64,000 nucleotides of DNA from CAYRWR01 sp964428015 (GCA_964428015.1 CAYRWR010000013.1:14302-78301), one strand, 5' to 3'; shown: positions 53,071 to 62,042, numbered from the stretch's first letter. Program-made: numbers and translations. Notes: generated by a model not told the origin, from the sequence alone.

Positions 53071-53423
53071 ACCCTTAGAATCTCGTATTTCAGTTTAGGA
53101 ATTCTGGATCGTCCCCTGCCGGCGGAGCCGTAAACCACAACGGCACAGCTGATACATGAAAATATTTCAGCGTATTCGCATTCCTCACACCTATCTCTTT
53201 CCCTGCAGGGCGGGAGCGCCCCCTACCGCCGCAACCCAGGGCAAACCGGTGAAATACCTGCGCGGACCCTGACCAGGGCCGCCTCCCCTTCTGCAAAATC
53301 GGAATAGGAAGAGACTACTCCGTCCTCAAAGTATAAAAGTTATCCAAGGCCTGAAGTAAATGGAACGCACCCGGTCAGCTTTTCCCTGCAAACCCCCGGA
53401 TCAACCCCTGTCCTTTCAGCCTT
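53071..53423. other. Intergenic region before guaB, no gene recognised
   Basis: This stretch is locally GC-rich (about 53110-53290) between AT-rich flanks. One minus-strand frame of about 70 codons is open but lacks a binding site and family features. No tRNA or known RNA element could be recognised, and the guaB promoter lies downstream of it, so it is not a guaB riboswitch. Confidence 0.4.
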
Positions 53424-53452
53424 TTGACTTTATTGAAACAAACGTGTATAAT
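53424..53452 (+). promoter_or_regulatory. guaB promoter
   Basis: TTGACT (53424-53429), a 17-bp spacer and a perfect TATAAT (53447-53452), 42 bp before the ATG. Confidence 0.8.
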
Positions 53453-53494
53453 ATAGGATGTTTTTGATAGGTATAAGACTTTAAGGAGGGCTGG

Positions 53495-55006
53495 ATGAGT
53501 CTGAAGGAATTCTATTCCGAAAAATTCTGGTATGGACAGGACGGATTGACATTTGACGACATTTTGATCGTACCCGGGAAATCAGAAGTGATCCCCGCGG
53601 AAGTCAATACTGCAACCCAGCTCAGCTCCCGGATCAGACTCAATGTCCCTGTGATTTCCGCCGCTATGGATACCGTGACCGACTCCCGAATGGCTATTGC
53701 CATGGCGCAGCTGGGGGGACTGGGTATCATCCACCGCAATTATGAAATCGACAAGCAGGCTGAAGAGGTCCGCAAAGTCAAACGTTTTGAAAATATCTTC
53801 ATCCGCAACCCCATAACCCTGACCCCTGACAAGACCATACGTGAAGCCAAAGACCTCATGAAGAATTCCGGCATTTCCGGCATCCCCATCGTGGATGATA
53901 AAGAAAAGCTCGTGGGTATTCTGACTCACCGGGACCTGAGTTTTTACGAATTTGGTAATAATGACCACCTGCGGCTCAAAGACATCATGACCCCCCGCAA
54001 AAACCTGGTCACCGCTAAGGGCGAAGTGGACCTGCAGGAAGCCGGTGAGATCATGCGCCAGAACCGGGTGGAAAAACTCCCTGTCATCAACGATAAAGAC
54101 GAACTGATCGGACTGATCACCCTCAAGGATATCACCCAGATCGCCCAATACCCCAGCTCCACCAAGGACGAACGGGGCCGCCTCCAGGTAGGCGCGGGAG
54201 TAGGTACCGGGCCACACGAGATGGAAAGAGTGGACAAGCTGATAGAAGCTGATGTGGATCTGATAGTAATCGACACCGCTCACGGTCACTCCAAAAAAGT
54301 CCTGGACATGGTACAGGCGGTACGTAAAAAATATCCCCAGATAAGCATCATGGGGGGGAATATCGCCACAGCTGACGCGGCCCGCGACCTCATAAAGGCT
54401 GGTGTGGACTGTGTCAAAGTGGGTATAGGACCAGGCTCTATCTGTACCACCCGTGTAGTAGCCGGAGTGGGTGTACCCCAGATCTCCGCCATCATGGATG
54501 TCTACTCCGAGACCCGCAATTCCGGAATACCGGTAGTGGCTGACGGAGGCATCAAGTTCTCCGGAGATATAGCCAAAGCCCTGGCCGCCGGTGCTGACAC
54601 TGTCATGCTGGGCAATCTCCTGGCCGGTACTACCGAGAGCCCGGGGGAATTCGTAATCTACAAAGGTCGCCGCTACAAATCCTATAGAGGCATGGGCTCA
54701 ATCGGAGCCATGAACCAGGGATCCAAGTCACGTTATTTCCAGGATGACTATGAGCCGGAAAAATTGGTACCTGAAGGCATTGAAGGCCGAGTGCATTACA
54801 AAGGTGACGTCAAAGACGTGCTGTATCAGCTGGTGGGAGGCCTGAGGGCTGCCATGGGCTATACCGGCTCCCGTACCATACCTGAATTTAAGACCCGTAC
54901 CCGATTTATAAAGATCACTGCCGCCAGCCTCAAAGAATCACATCCTCATGATGTAGTGATCACCAAAGAATCGCCCAACTATATGGTCGATTCCGGGGAT
55001 GAATAA
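53495..55006 (+). CDS. guaB: Inosine-5'-monophosphate dehydrogenase
   Basis: It oxidises IMP to XMP with NAD+, the committed step of guanine nucleotide synthesis. The 503-residue protein has the N-terminal LTFDDILIVPGKSEV, two CBS domains (about 95-220; MKNSGISGIPIVDD and MRQNRVEKLPVIND) and the catalytic loop GIGPGSICTTRVVAGVGVPQ with the active cysteine near residue 317. VADGGIKFSGDIAKALAAGA follows. AAGGAGGG precedes the ATG. It supplies GTP, the precursor of c-di-GMP, and its neighbours downstream are c-di-GMP-type genes; this may be chance. No clear terminator is seen after it. Confidence 0.96.
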   Translation: MSLKEFYSEKFWYGQDGLTFDDILIVPGKSEVIPAEVNTATQLSSRIRLNVPVISAAMDTVTDSRMAIAMAQLGGLGIIHRNYEIDKQAEEVRKVKRFENIFIRNPITLTPDKTIREAKDLMKNSGISGIPIVDDKEKLVGILTHRDLSFYEFGNNDHLRLKDIMTPRKNLVTAKGEVDLQEAGEIMRQNRVEKLPVINDKDELIGLITLKDITQIAQYPSSTKDERGRLQVGAGVGTGPHEMERVDKLIEADVDLIVIDTAHGHSKKVLDMVQAVRKKYPQISIMGGNIATADAARDLIKAGVDCVKVGIGPGSICTTRVVAGVGVPQISAIMDVYSETRNSGIPVVADGGIKFSGDIAKALAAGADTVMLGNLLAGTTESPGEFVIYKGRRYKSYRGMGSIGAMNQGSKSRYFQDDYEPEKLVPEGIEGRVHYKGDVKDVLYQLVGGLRAAMGYTGSRTIPEFKTRTRFIKITAASLKESHPHDVVITKESPNYMVDSGDE

Positions 55007-55041
55007 TCCCCATAACCCACAAGGATATTGCGGAATAAGAC

Positions 55042-55069
55042 TTGACAAATTCTGTCTATCCTTTACATT
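55042..55069 (+). promoter_or_regulatory. Candidate promoter of the HD-GYP/GGDEF four-gene operon
   Basis: A perfect TTGACA (55042-55047), a 16-bp spacer and TACATT (55064-55069). A better -10, TATAGT (55069-55074), lies 21 bp after the -35. Confidence 0.45.
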
Positions 55070-55107
55070 ATAGTATGCCCTTGACCCGACTGAATCCGGA
55101 GGAGTAG

Positions 55108-56043
55108 ATGGCGTCCCACTTTTACCCCCTTGATGAGATACTGAACCTGATCAAAAAAGGTAAAGCCTTTCTATTGGTGGAACCGCTGTTTGATGAGCAC
55201 GCTAATCTCCTGCTGGGTACCGAAAAAGTATTAACCGACCGGGATCTGGAGAAAGTCAGGAACCGTTACCCTTCTGTTTTCCAAAAACCTCTGCATGTAC
55301 GGACCACAGTCCCTCATTTTATTGCGGAAGAACAACGCATTAAATGGGTGGCCTACCTGCTGTCACTGTTCCGGGAAGATGAATTTTACCGGGATTTGTC
55401 GGAACATTCCCGTCAGTTTATCACTAAGTATATGAAGAACCTGCTGGTCGAAAACGACTATGTGATCTGGAAATTATCCCAGGTGAAAAATTTCTCCAAG
55501 AAGCTGTTCCGTCATAGCGTTCATACCTGCTTCATCAGTTTGATCCTGTATTTTTATTACAACCAGTCTAAATTCCAGGGAATGATCAACGGGCATGATG
55601 TGAACAACGTAATATCCGCGGCCTTGCTCCATGACATCGGGCTCATGAAGTTTCCCGCCGGTGTGGTGGAAAAAAAGAGAATTGAAATCCCTGAGACAGA
55701 ATTTCTGAAATACAGCCAGCACGCCATCTACTCCTTTCAGATGCTGGAAGCGGAAGCCTCCCGTCATGAACTGGACCAGGAAGTACTGGACGCGGTACTG
55801 AATCATGAAGAAAGAATCAACGGAAAGGGATTTCCCAGGGGGATTGAAGTTGATTCCATGAGTTTTCTGGCTCAACTGATATCCATAGCAGACTATTTTT
55901 CCCTGATCACCCTGGGAGAGTGGACCATGCGCGACCGCCCCTACCGGGAACACATCGCCAAGATGCGCAAAGAGAAGGACGGGTTTAACGCAGAACTGGT
56001 AGCCACCCTAGACTTGGCATTTAAATACCTGTTTGTAGTATAG
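55108..56043 (+). CDS. HD-GYP-type phosphodiesterase domain protein, variant motif
   Basis: The product has 311 residues. The N-terminal 120 residues are not recognised (they begin PLDEILNLIKKGKAFLLVEP). The HD core runs from about 125: HSVHTCFISLI, SAALLHDIGLMKFPAG (HD at about 174) and LNHEERINGKGFPRGI (about 231-246). The usual HHExxDGxGYP reads NHEExNGxGFP: the first histidine and the tyrosine are changed, and the aspartate is asparagine. Metal ligands may therefore be altered and activity is uncertain. It lacks the FPxGS domain seen in the other two HD-GYP proteins. GGAGG precedes the ATG. It is the first of four closely packed genes, 8 bp before the GGDEF gene. Confidence 0.82.
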   Translation: MASHFYPLDEILNLIKKGKAFLLVEPLFDEHANLLLGTEKVLTDRDLEKVRNRYPSVFQKPLHVRTTVPHFIAEEQRIKWVAYLLSLFREDEFYRDLSEHSRQFITKYMKNLLVENDYVIWKLSQVKNFSKKLFRHSVHTCFISLILYFYYNQSKFQGMINGHDVNNVISAALLHDIGLMKFPAGVVEKKRIEIPETEFLKYSQHAIYSFQMLEAEASRHELDQEVLDAVLNHEERINGKGFPRGIEVDSMSFLAQLISIADYFSLITLGEWTMRDRPYREHIAKMRKEKDGFNAELVATLDLAFKYLFVV

Positions 56044-56051
56044 GGCATATC

Positions 56052-56891
56052 ATGTCAGAGATAGAAACCACTATTGTCAACACCATACATGAAAGCGCGG
56101 CTAATTGTGCCCAGCTCCGTCAGACAGTGGAAAATCTCTACCAGGCCTATCCGGACTACCCTGTCTTAAAGACTTTTTTCTTTCATATCACCCACCTCAA
56201 TCTCAATGAAGTAGAAGCACATAATTTGTTTCAAAGTATCATCCGTCACTGTGCCCAGGTAGCAGAAAATCTGGACCAGCCTTTTAATTTTTACGTGGGA
56301 ATGCTGGACTATATCATAGAAAGAAACCGCATCATCATGAACCCGGTGTTTGTGGATCTTTACCTTAGTCCCCATTCCCCTCAGGACCAATATAAGGACC
56401 CCCTGACCCTGACCTTCAACCAGAATTATTTTACCCGCATACTCAATGCAGAAATCGGAAGGTCCCGCCGTCGCAAACAGATTTTCTCCCTGTTGATGCT
56501 GGATATTGATAAATTTTCACAGATCAATAACAACTATGGATTCAATATAGGTAATCAGATACTGGTAGAAGTAGTAGCCCGTATTCAGCGCACCATTAGA
56601 GCTGAGGACAGCCTCATCCGCTATTATGACGACCGCTTCATTCTGATCATGCCCTCCACTAACATTCAGGGAGCTGAAAATCTGGCAGAGCGAATCCTGT
56701 CTTCATTACTCAAAGATGTCATCACTCTGGAAAAAAGGATCTACAATATTACATTCAGTATGGGTATAGTGGAGTTTCCCGCCCACGGTGAGGACCAGGA
56801 GACCCTTCTGGAAAATCTGCGCAAAGCCCGTTACCGCTCCAAAGAAGCCGGCGGTAACAGCATTGCGGTAGCCCGGGAAACGGATGTCTGA
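56052..56891 (+). CDS. Degenerate GGDEF protein, probable c-di-GMP receptor
   Basis: The product has 279 residues. The N-terminal 125 residues are helical and unrecognised. The GGDEF fold runs from about 130: a LMLDIDKFSQINNNYGFNIG block keeps the metal-site aspartate of the first strand. The active loop, normally GGDEF after an arginine, reads YDDRF at 192-196, so diguanylate cyclase activity should be lost. Four residues before the arginine, RAED (183-186) fits the RxxD inhibitory site that binds c-di-GMP. This combination suggests a binding protein rather than an enzyme. The C-terminal FSMGIVEFPAHG and YRSKEAGGNSI match the family end. It overlaps the next gene by 8 bp. Confidence 0.82.
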   Translation: MSEIETTIVNTIHESAANCAQLRQTVENLYQAYPDYPVLKTFFFHITHLNLNEVEAHNLFQSIIRHCAQVAENLDQPFNFYVGMLDYIIERNRIIMNPVFVDLYLSPHSPQDQYKDPLTLTFNQNYFTRILNAEIGRSRRRKQIFSLLMLDIDKFSQINNNYGFNIGNQILVEVVARIQRTIRAEDSLIRYYDDRFILIMPSTNIQGAENLAERILSSLLKDVITLEKRIYNITFSMGIVEFPAHGEDQETLLENLRKARYRSKEAGGNSIAVARETDV

Positions 56892-57552
56892 TTCTTTACC
56901 CAACGGCTACTTTCCCTTCTTTACTCCCTTCCGTAAAGCAACCCTTCTGGAAATACTTAATCTTCAATTAGAAGTCAAAGTGTTTTTTCCACATTCCTAT
57001 GATTTTCAGGAATGGAAATATATGGCTGAGAATCCTGATCAAACCTGGAAGAGCCGGCTCTATTCTTGGAAAGAGCTTGTGCAACAGCATCCTGAGCCCG
57101 GTCAACTCTGTATCTACCCCCGTGTCCCCTCTCCAGTGCAATGTCAATCCCTTCCCCGGCAGGGTACTCATGTTTTTCTGACAGACCTGGAAGAGTGGTT
57201 GAAGCTGGATCCGGCACAATCCGCCATTTTCCGGAGCGGCTCAGAGCCCAACTCACAGGATAAAAAACAGTTATTTTGTTACTTAAAAGGCTTGTCTAAA
57301 ATACCTAAATGGAGTTATACTGAACAGGTGCTTATTTCTCTGCTCAGCTGCGGCCCACAAACCCTGGATCTGATCCATGGAATAGTGACTGCCCGGAAGA
57401 AGCAGTTGGTTGTCTATCCGGGATACGGCGCCCTAAAAGGGACCGGATATCCGGATATTAAACTGGCTATTTACAGTCTCCTGAACCAGGGAGAAATTTG
57501 CTTTGATAAGCAAGATGTTCGGATTTGTAAATCTCAGGAAAAAGGAAAATGA
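56884..57552 (+). CDS. Unknown protein of the GGDEF operon
   Basis: The product has 222 residues and no recognised domain. It is soluble, with no signal peptide. The N-terminal half has many aromatic residues (YFPFFTPFRKATLLEILN). The C-terminal part, from about 145, has two helices and a strand pair (VLISLLSCGPQTLDLIHGIV then KLAIYSLLNQGEICFDKQ), which could be a winged-helix fold; this is inference. It overlaps the GGDEF gene by 8 bp and the next gene by 4 bp, so it is tightly coupled to both. Similar neighbours elsewhere could not be checked. Confidence 0.65.
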   Translation: MSDSLPNGYFPFFTPFRKATLLEILNLQLEVKVFFPHSYDFQEWKYMAENPDQTWKSRLYSWKELVQQHPEPGQLCIYPRVPSPVQCQSLPRQGTHVFLTDLEEWLKLDPAQSAIFRSGSEPNSQDKKQLFCYLKGLSKIPKWSYTEQVLISLLSCGPQTLDLIHGIVTARKKQLVVYPGYGALKGTGYPDIKLAIYSLLNQGEICFDKQDVRICKSQEKGK

Positions 57553-58046
57553 AGAGATCACGGTTTTTTATTTTTCGTCTCCTTGAGCGGTTTTACCCTA
57601 ACAAAAAAAATTTGATCACCCGCGGATTGAAAGAGTCCTTGTTTCATCTATTGTGCCGTTATTTTGAAGATGAAGCCATTGACTGTTATTTTTCAGACCA
57701 CCAGGACATTGGTTTTTTTGAAACCTTTATCCTCGGCTCAGATGAAACTAAAAAAATATCCCGTGACAGTAATAAGACCATGAGCGCCATGAAAAAAAGT
57801 GAAATTCTGGAAAAACTTAGCGGATATGTGGTTCATGAAGAAAAACATATCAATGAAGAAAAAGAAGTTGTACATGACAATATTGTGGCAAAAAAGATCA
57901 AAGTAGTAGAAGTCCTTAAAAAGAAGGGCGAGATCATCAAATATCTGGGACGAAGGATCGTCATCAGGGATGAACACCTCTATGAACGACTGGAAAAACT
58001 CTACAATGAATTTGAAAAAGACCTGGAAATCCATGATAAAAAATAA
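57549..58046 (+). CDS. Unknown charged protein, last gene of the GGDEF operon
   Basis: The product has 165 residues and no recognised family. It begins with basic residues (MKRSRFFIFRLLERFYPNKK), has an acidic central region, and ends in a long charged helix (about 90-165), possibly a coiled coil that could mediate contact with a partner. There is no signal peptide. It overlaps the previous gene by 4 bp (ATGA) and is followed by a strong terminator. A role with the HD-GYP/GGDEF proteins is inferred only from operon structure. Confidence 0.65.
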   Translation: MKRSRFFIFRLLERFYPNKKNLITRGLKESLFHLLCRYFEDEAIDCYFSDHQDIGFFETFILGSDETKKISRDSNKTMSAMKKSEILEKLSGYVVHEEKHINEEKEVVHDNIVAKKIKVVEVLKKKGEIIKYLGRRIVIRDEHLYERLEKLYNEFEKDLEIHDKK

Positions 58047-58075
58047 ACCCCTGCCGCAAAGCAGGGGTTTATTTT
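58045..58075. terminator. Bidirectional rho-independent terminator
   Basis: A 10-bp stem AAACCCCTGC / GCAGGGGTTT (58045-58054 and 58061-58070) has a six-base loop and a following T-rich tract. It lies between the converging GGDEF operon and the LVIVD gene, whose stop is at 58083. Confidence 0.85.
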
Positions 58076-58082
58076 TATATAA

Positions 58083-59231
58083 TCAATATAGGGTACTGAT
58101 TACCTGGGGTGTTCCCTGGTTGGTGGTAATGGCAATCTGAACATAATTGCCGCTGATAATCAGGTACTGACTGAAAGGAATGACATCGTAGGCATAAGTG
58201 TCCAGGGGGTATCCTAATACCCCTATTCCATGATTCCAAACACCTTGATTGTAATCACTGATATCAAACCGGGCCAGGCCTTGATAGCCATCACAAACAT
58301 AGAGGTTATCCCCCTGTGCACCCAATCCCATCGGACTATACATGGCAGTCTGGGCCAGGGGTTCAAAATTAGTATAGTCATTGAGGTAGACTGCCTCCAG
58401 TCTGTTCCAGGGATATTCCGAAGCACTTTGCAGAGTAAAATACGCCACATTGGATTGTACGATCACAGGATCATAGGCCCTGACATGGGTATAAGCATTA
58501 ATAAATGTTGGCTGGACAGGATCGCTGATATCATAGATGAGCATACCATTCATGGTACCAATGAAAAGTTTATTCTGATAGGGGAATAAAGTCTGGGCAT
58601 CCCACTGAGAAATGGCTGCGGCAGGATATGGTACAGGATGGGCCGCGCTAGTGATATCAAACGCCTGGATCTCCATTCCGTCTTTAAGGGTGTATAGCAC
58701 ATTACCCGCGACAGTAAAACGGGCAGTACTTCCTCCCTGACTGGAAGAAATTCCGCTGTCAGAGGGCGCGTCATAGAGTGCAAAAGGACAGCTGCAACCC
58801 AGGCCCCAGCCATCATACATCATGTCATCACCCAGCCACATGGATGAAAAAACATTGATGGGAAAACCCACCGCGTTGGACTGGATATCCACCAATACCG
58901 GATTGGTGATGACAGATATGTCATAGCTGAGGAGGTGGCCATAACTGTCAGCGTAGAGTATATTGTCTTTTACCGCAATATCAATATTGTTACTGATAAC
59001 CAGAAAGTGGAGTTTTTGAGGTGAGGCGGGGTTGCTGATATCGAAGAAATGGACTCCGGTATATTTATCATTCACCAGCAGAATATTCCCATAAAGCCAT
59101 ATTTTACCGGGATAATTGATATAGTTTGGGTCTACCGTATATCGGGGTTTGGCCTGGGGAGTATAGGCCCCCAGCATCACACTGGAAATAATTACTACTA
59201 TCATAAAAAATTTTTTGACTGCTCTTCTCAT
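58083..59231 (-). CDS. Secreted LVIVD-repeat beta-propeller protein
   Basis: The product has 382 residues with a signal peptide (MRRAVKKFFMIVVIISSVML, then ends near GAYTPQA). At least five LVIVD-type repeats are visible: VHFFDISNPASPQKL, LLSYDISVITNPVLV, IQAFDITSAAHPVPY, MLIYDISDPVQPTFI and a last FDISDYNQGVW. Such repeats form a beta-propeller in surface or periplasmic proteins and act in binding; no enzyme motif is seen. Cysteines in GLGCSCPF may pair. The ATG at 59231 has GGAGGTG upstream. It is separated by 48 bp from the downstream end of the SNF2 gene. Confidence 0.8.
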   Translation of the reverse strand: MRRAVKKFFMIVVIISSVMLGAYTPQAKPRYTVDPNYINYPGKIWLYGNILLVNDKYTGVHFFDISNPASPQKLHFLVISNNIDIAVKDNILYADSYGHLLSYDISVITNPVLVDIQSNAVGFPINVFSSMWLGDDMMYDGWGLGCSCPFALYDAPSDSGISSSQGGSTARFTVAGNVLYTLKDGMEIQAFDITSAAHPVPYPAAAISQWDAQTLFPYQNKLFIGTMNGMLIYDISDPVQPTFINAYTHVRAYDPVIVQSNVAYFTLQSASEYPWNRLEAVYLNDYTNFEPLAQTAMYSPMGLGAQGDNLYVCDGYQGLARFDISDYNQGVWNHGIGVLGYPLDTYAYDVIPFSQYLIISGNYVQIAITTNQGTPQVISTLY

Positions 59232-59279
59232 TTTCACACCTCCATCAGCACAAGAATATAACACGGCTCATGAAGTTTT

Positions 59280-62042
59280 TCAAATACTATCAATGTCTGA
59301 AAGACTCTGGAAAATCTCCATGATATCTTCCCGTTTCATACGTTTGATGAAAGTCTCATTGGAACTCAGCACCTCATCGAACACCACTTTTTTACGTGCC
59401 TGGAGCTGATAAATCTTTTCTTCAATTGTACCTCTGGTCATCAGGCGATAGACATTCACAGTTTTATTCTGGCCGATACGGTGGGCACGGTCAATAGCCT
59501 GATTTTCCACCGCAGGATTCCACCAGGGGTCAAACAGAATCACCGCATTGGCTCCGGTCAGGTTGAGACCGGTACCTCCCGCTTTCAGTGAAATCAGGAA
59601 AACCGGAATATCAGATTGATTGAAATGTTCTACCAAACCTACCCTGTCCCTGGTCTTTCCGTCCAGATAGAGATATTCAATCTCATTCTTATGAAATTCT
59701 CGGCGGATGAGTTTGAGCATGCTCACAAACTGGCTGAACACTAACACTCTCTGTCCGCTGTCCATCACCTCTTCTACCAGCTCAATGAGGGCGGATAGTT
59801 TTACCGAGATATCGGCTTCAGTATCTGGTTGTGCGTACTCAGGATAAACCAGGCCGGGATGCAGACATATCTGGCGTAGTCGGGTCAAAGCCGCTAAAAA
59901 CTCCAGATAGCTACCTTCAGGCCCCCGGGATTCCAGAATAGGTAAGTAGTGATTCCTGACCCGGGCCAGTGTATCTAAGTATAAGGTTTTCTGATCTTCA
60001 CTGAGCTCCAGGGTCAGTACCTGCTCAATCTTGGGCGGGAGCTCTTTATATACCATTTCCTTGGTGCGGCGCAGTATAAAAGGATGCAGCAGTCTTTTCA
60101 GACGGGCAAAGCTAGCTTTACTGGTCTTACGGTCAAAACCGGAAATCGGGTTTTCAAACTCATCTTTAAAGGAAGTGTGACTGCCCAGAAAACCCGGCAT
60201 TAAGAAATCAAAAATGGACCAGAGTTCCCCCACATTATTCTCAATAGGAGTACCGGTGATGGCTATCCTGTGCTGGGAAGTAATATCTTTGATACTGATG
60301 GTCCGCTTGGCACTTTTGTTTTTGATGTGCTGAGCTTCATCCAGGATGCAGTATTTAAAGGATATATCCTGATATAATTCTTTATCCAGATGGGCCAAAT
60401 GGTAAGAAGTAATAGCTACATCATATTCCTTTAATTCGCTGAGCTGCTGCAGGCGTTTTTCCCGATTACCATATATCAGGGTATATTTCAATCTACCCTG
60501 CATAAACTTATCTATTTCCTGGGCCCAGTTGTATACCAGGGAGCTGGGACAGACGATCAATGAGATTCCCTCGCCCCGGATACTCTCCAGAAAAGTCAGT
60601 ACCTGCAGGGTCTTACCCAGACCCATTTCATCGGCCAGAATACCACCAAAGTGGAAGCGATGCAGGAAACTCAGCCAGTACACACCGGTTTTCTGATAGC
60701 CGCGCAGAATGCTTTTTAAATCCGTATGAATCGGAACTTTAACCAGGGCTTTTTCCTTGTCCAGCTCGCGGGGTAGATCTTTCAGACTGGGAGGGAGTTC
60801 CAGGGAAACTTCTTCATTCAATAATTGAGGAATACGAAATCTTCTGATTTGCCAGGTGCCGTCTTCCCTTTTCAGATCCAGGCTCTGAATCAATTCACTG
60901 AAGCGTTCTTTGTCCTCAGAATTAAAAGTAAGCATCTGGCCGGATTTGATGATATAACCCCGGCTCATCATCATGCGAATTTCATCCAGATCCAGGGAAT
61001 AATCACCCATGCGAAAAACAAAGCGTACTTCCAGCCAATCAATAGGCGCCTGGCCCTGGTCATCCCAGTCATGTACGGTAATCTTCTGTTCGGTGAGAGT
61101 ATTGGTATGAAAATGCAGAAATTCTCCTTTCTGCTCAATTTCCACATAATCCTGGATGGAAGGAAAAAACCTCTCAAATAATGCTTCCCGGTCATGGGTA
61201 CGTATACGGTTGCCTTCGACTTCATTGAGCAGTTCATAAAAGCACTCGAAGGATTTATTAACCACGGTTTTAAGATGATCATAGAATTCTTCATCCGGAG
61301 ATATCACATCCATAAGATCCGGACCAAAATCCAGTATCAGGGACTCACCCAGTATAAGAATCTGCCGGAAACGGGCGAAATCCAAAGCTACTTTGACCTG
61401 CCCTCCTGTCTGATCTCCCGCCACAAAGGTATCCAGAATGAATTCGCCATCTGCTTCTTCAAAATGAATCAGAATCTTTCTGTCCTTAAAATCAGCCCGG
61501 CCCGGCACATCCAGAAACCGTTCCAGCTGACGGTCAGAGCGATTGGACCCCTCGAACAGGCTTTGCTTCATGGCAGATTCCAGAGCTAAGCTACCCTGGG
61601 TGAACAAGCGCATCAACTGATTCTGCTGAAGGGGGCTGTGCAGTTCATACACTTTTTTGTCCTGCACCATTATATCCAGGGCATCACAGGGCAGCAGCCA
61701 GCTTTTTCCCCATTCGGGAAACAGCAGAGTATCTTTTTCCGCCTGGTACACCAGATGTAGTAGCTTCACTTCCGGATCAACTATGTTTTTCAGGGTTATT
61801 CCGGGCAGTTGAAGCTCAGGCTGAAAGGCCAGCATTTTTTCCCAGAACAGGCTATCCAGGGGTGTTGCAACCTGAATATGTGTATCACTGATGCGTTTTT
61901 CCATTCGCGAATGATAATGCTTAAAGAGTTTGATAAAAGACCGCACTGAAGCAGGAAGGCTGGAAAAATTATGATAAAAATCTTCATTCCAGAATTCGGA
62001 ATGGACCTGCATATGCAGAAATTTCTGAACCAAAGGATGCAA
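59280..62042 (-). CDS. SWI2/SNF2 family ATPase without SWIM domain
   Basis: The product has 920 residues from the first standard start (TTG 62042, with GGAG 9 bp upstream). The helicase core has motif I ILADEMGLGKT (about 472), motif II LDEAQH, motif III ITGTPIENN, SLKAGGTGLNLT and IDRAHRIGQ near the C-terminus. The first 450 residues are unrecognised and perhaps regulatory. A better Shine-Dalgarno (GAGGAG, 62133-62138) lies 6 bp before an in-frame ATC at 62126; the extra 28 codons look protein-like and the upstream stop is just beyond. If ATC is the start, the protein has 948 residues. This is discussed as a finding. It shares the catalytic core of the SWIM-SNF2 ATPase at 44.4 kb. Confidence 0.9.
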   Translation of the reverse strand: MHPLVQKFLHMQVHSEFWNEDFYHNFSSLPASVRSFIKLFKHYHSRMEKRISDTHIQVATPLDSLFWEKMLAFQPELQLPGITLKNIVDPEVKLLHLVYQAEKDTLLFPEWGKSWLLPCDALDIMVQDKKVYELHSPLQQNQLMRLFTQGSLALESAMKQSLFEGSNRSDRQLERFLDVPGRADFKDRKILIHFEEADGEFILDTFVAGDQTGGQVKVALDFARFRQILILGESLILDFGPDLMDVISPDEEFYDHLKTVVNKSFECFYELLNEVEGNRIRTHDREALFERFFPSIQDYVEIEQKGEFLHFHTNTLTEQKITVHDWDDQGQAPIDWLEVRFVFRMGDYSLDLDEIRMMMSRGYIIKSGQMLTFNSEDKERFSELIQSLDLKREDGTWQIRRFRIPQLLNEEVSLELPPSLKDLPRELDKEKALVKVPIHTDLKSILRGYQKTGVYWLSFLHRFHFGGILADEMGLGKTLQVLTFLESIRGEGISLIVCPSSLVYNWAQEIDKFMQGRLKYTLIYGNREKRLQQLSELKEYDVAITSYHLAHLDKELYQDISFKYCILDEAQHIKNKSAKRTISIKDITSQHRIAITGTPIENNVGELWSIFDFLMPGFLGSHTSFKDEFENPISGFDRKTSKASFARLKRLLHPFILRRTKEMVYKELPPKIEQVLTLELSEDQKTLYLDTLARVRNHYLPILESRGPEGSYLEFLAALTRLRQICLHPGLVYPEYAQPDTEADISVKLSALIELVEEVMDSGQRVLVFSQFVSMLKLIRREFHKNEIEYLYLDGKTRDRVGLVEHFNQSDIPVFLISLKAGGTGLNLTGANAVILFDPWWNPAVENQAIDRAHRIGQNKTVNVYRLMTRGTIEEKIYQLQARKKVVFDEVLSSNETFIKRMKREDIMEIFQSLSDIDSI

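Noticed and set aside
53100..53300. Possible RNase P, SRP or tmRNA gene in the GC-rich island
   Set aside because: None of the conserved core sequences of these RNAs could be found on either strand. A partial CTGGTCAGGGTCCG similarity to SRP RNA is not followed by the required tetraloop helix.
53582..54289. 235-codon minus-strand frame within guaB
   Set aside because: Antisense to IMP dehydrogenase; composition follows guaB codons, with no independent signals.
55007..55041. guaB terminator
   Set aside because: The short ATCC/GGAT repeat is weak and has no T run.
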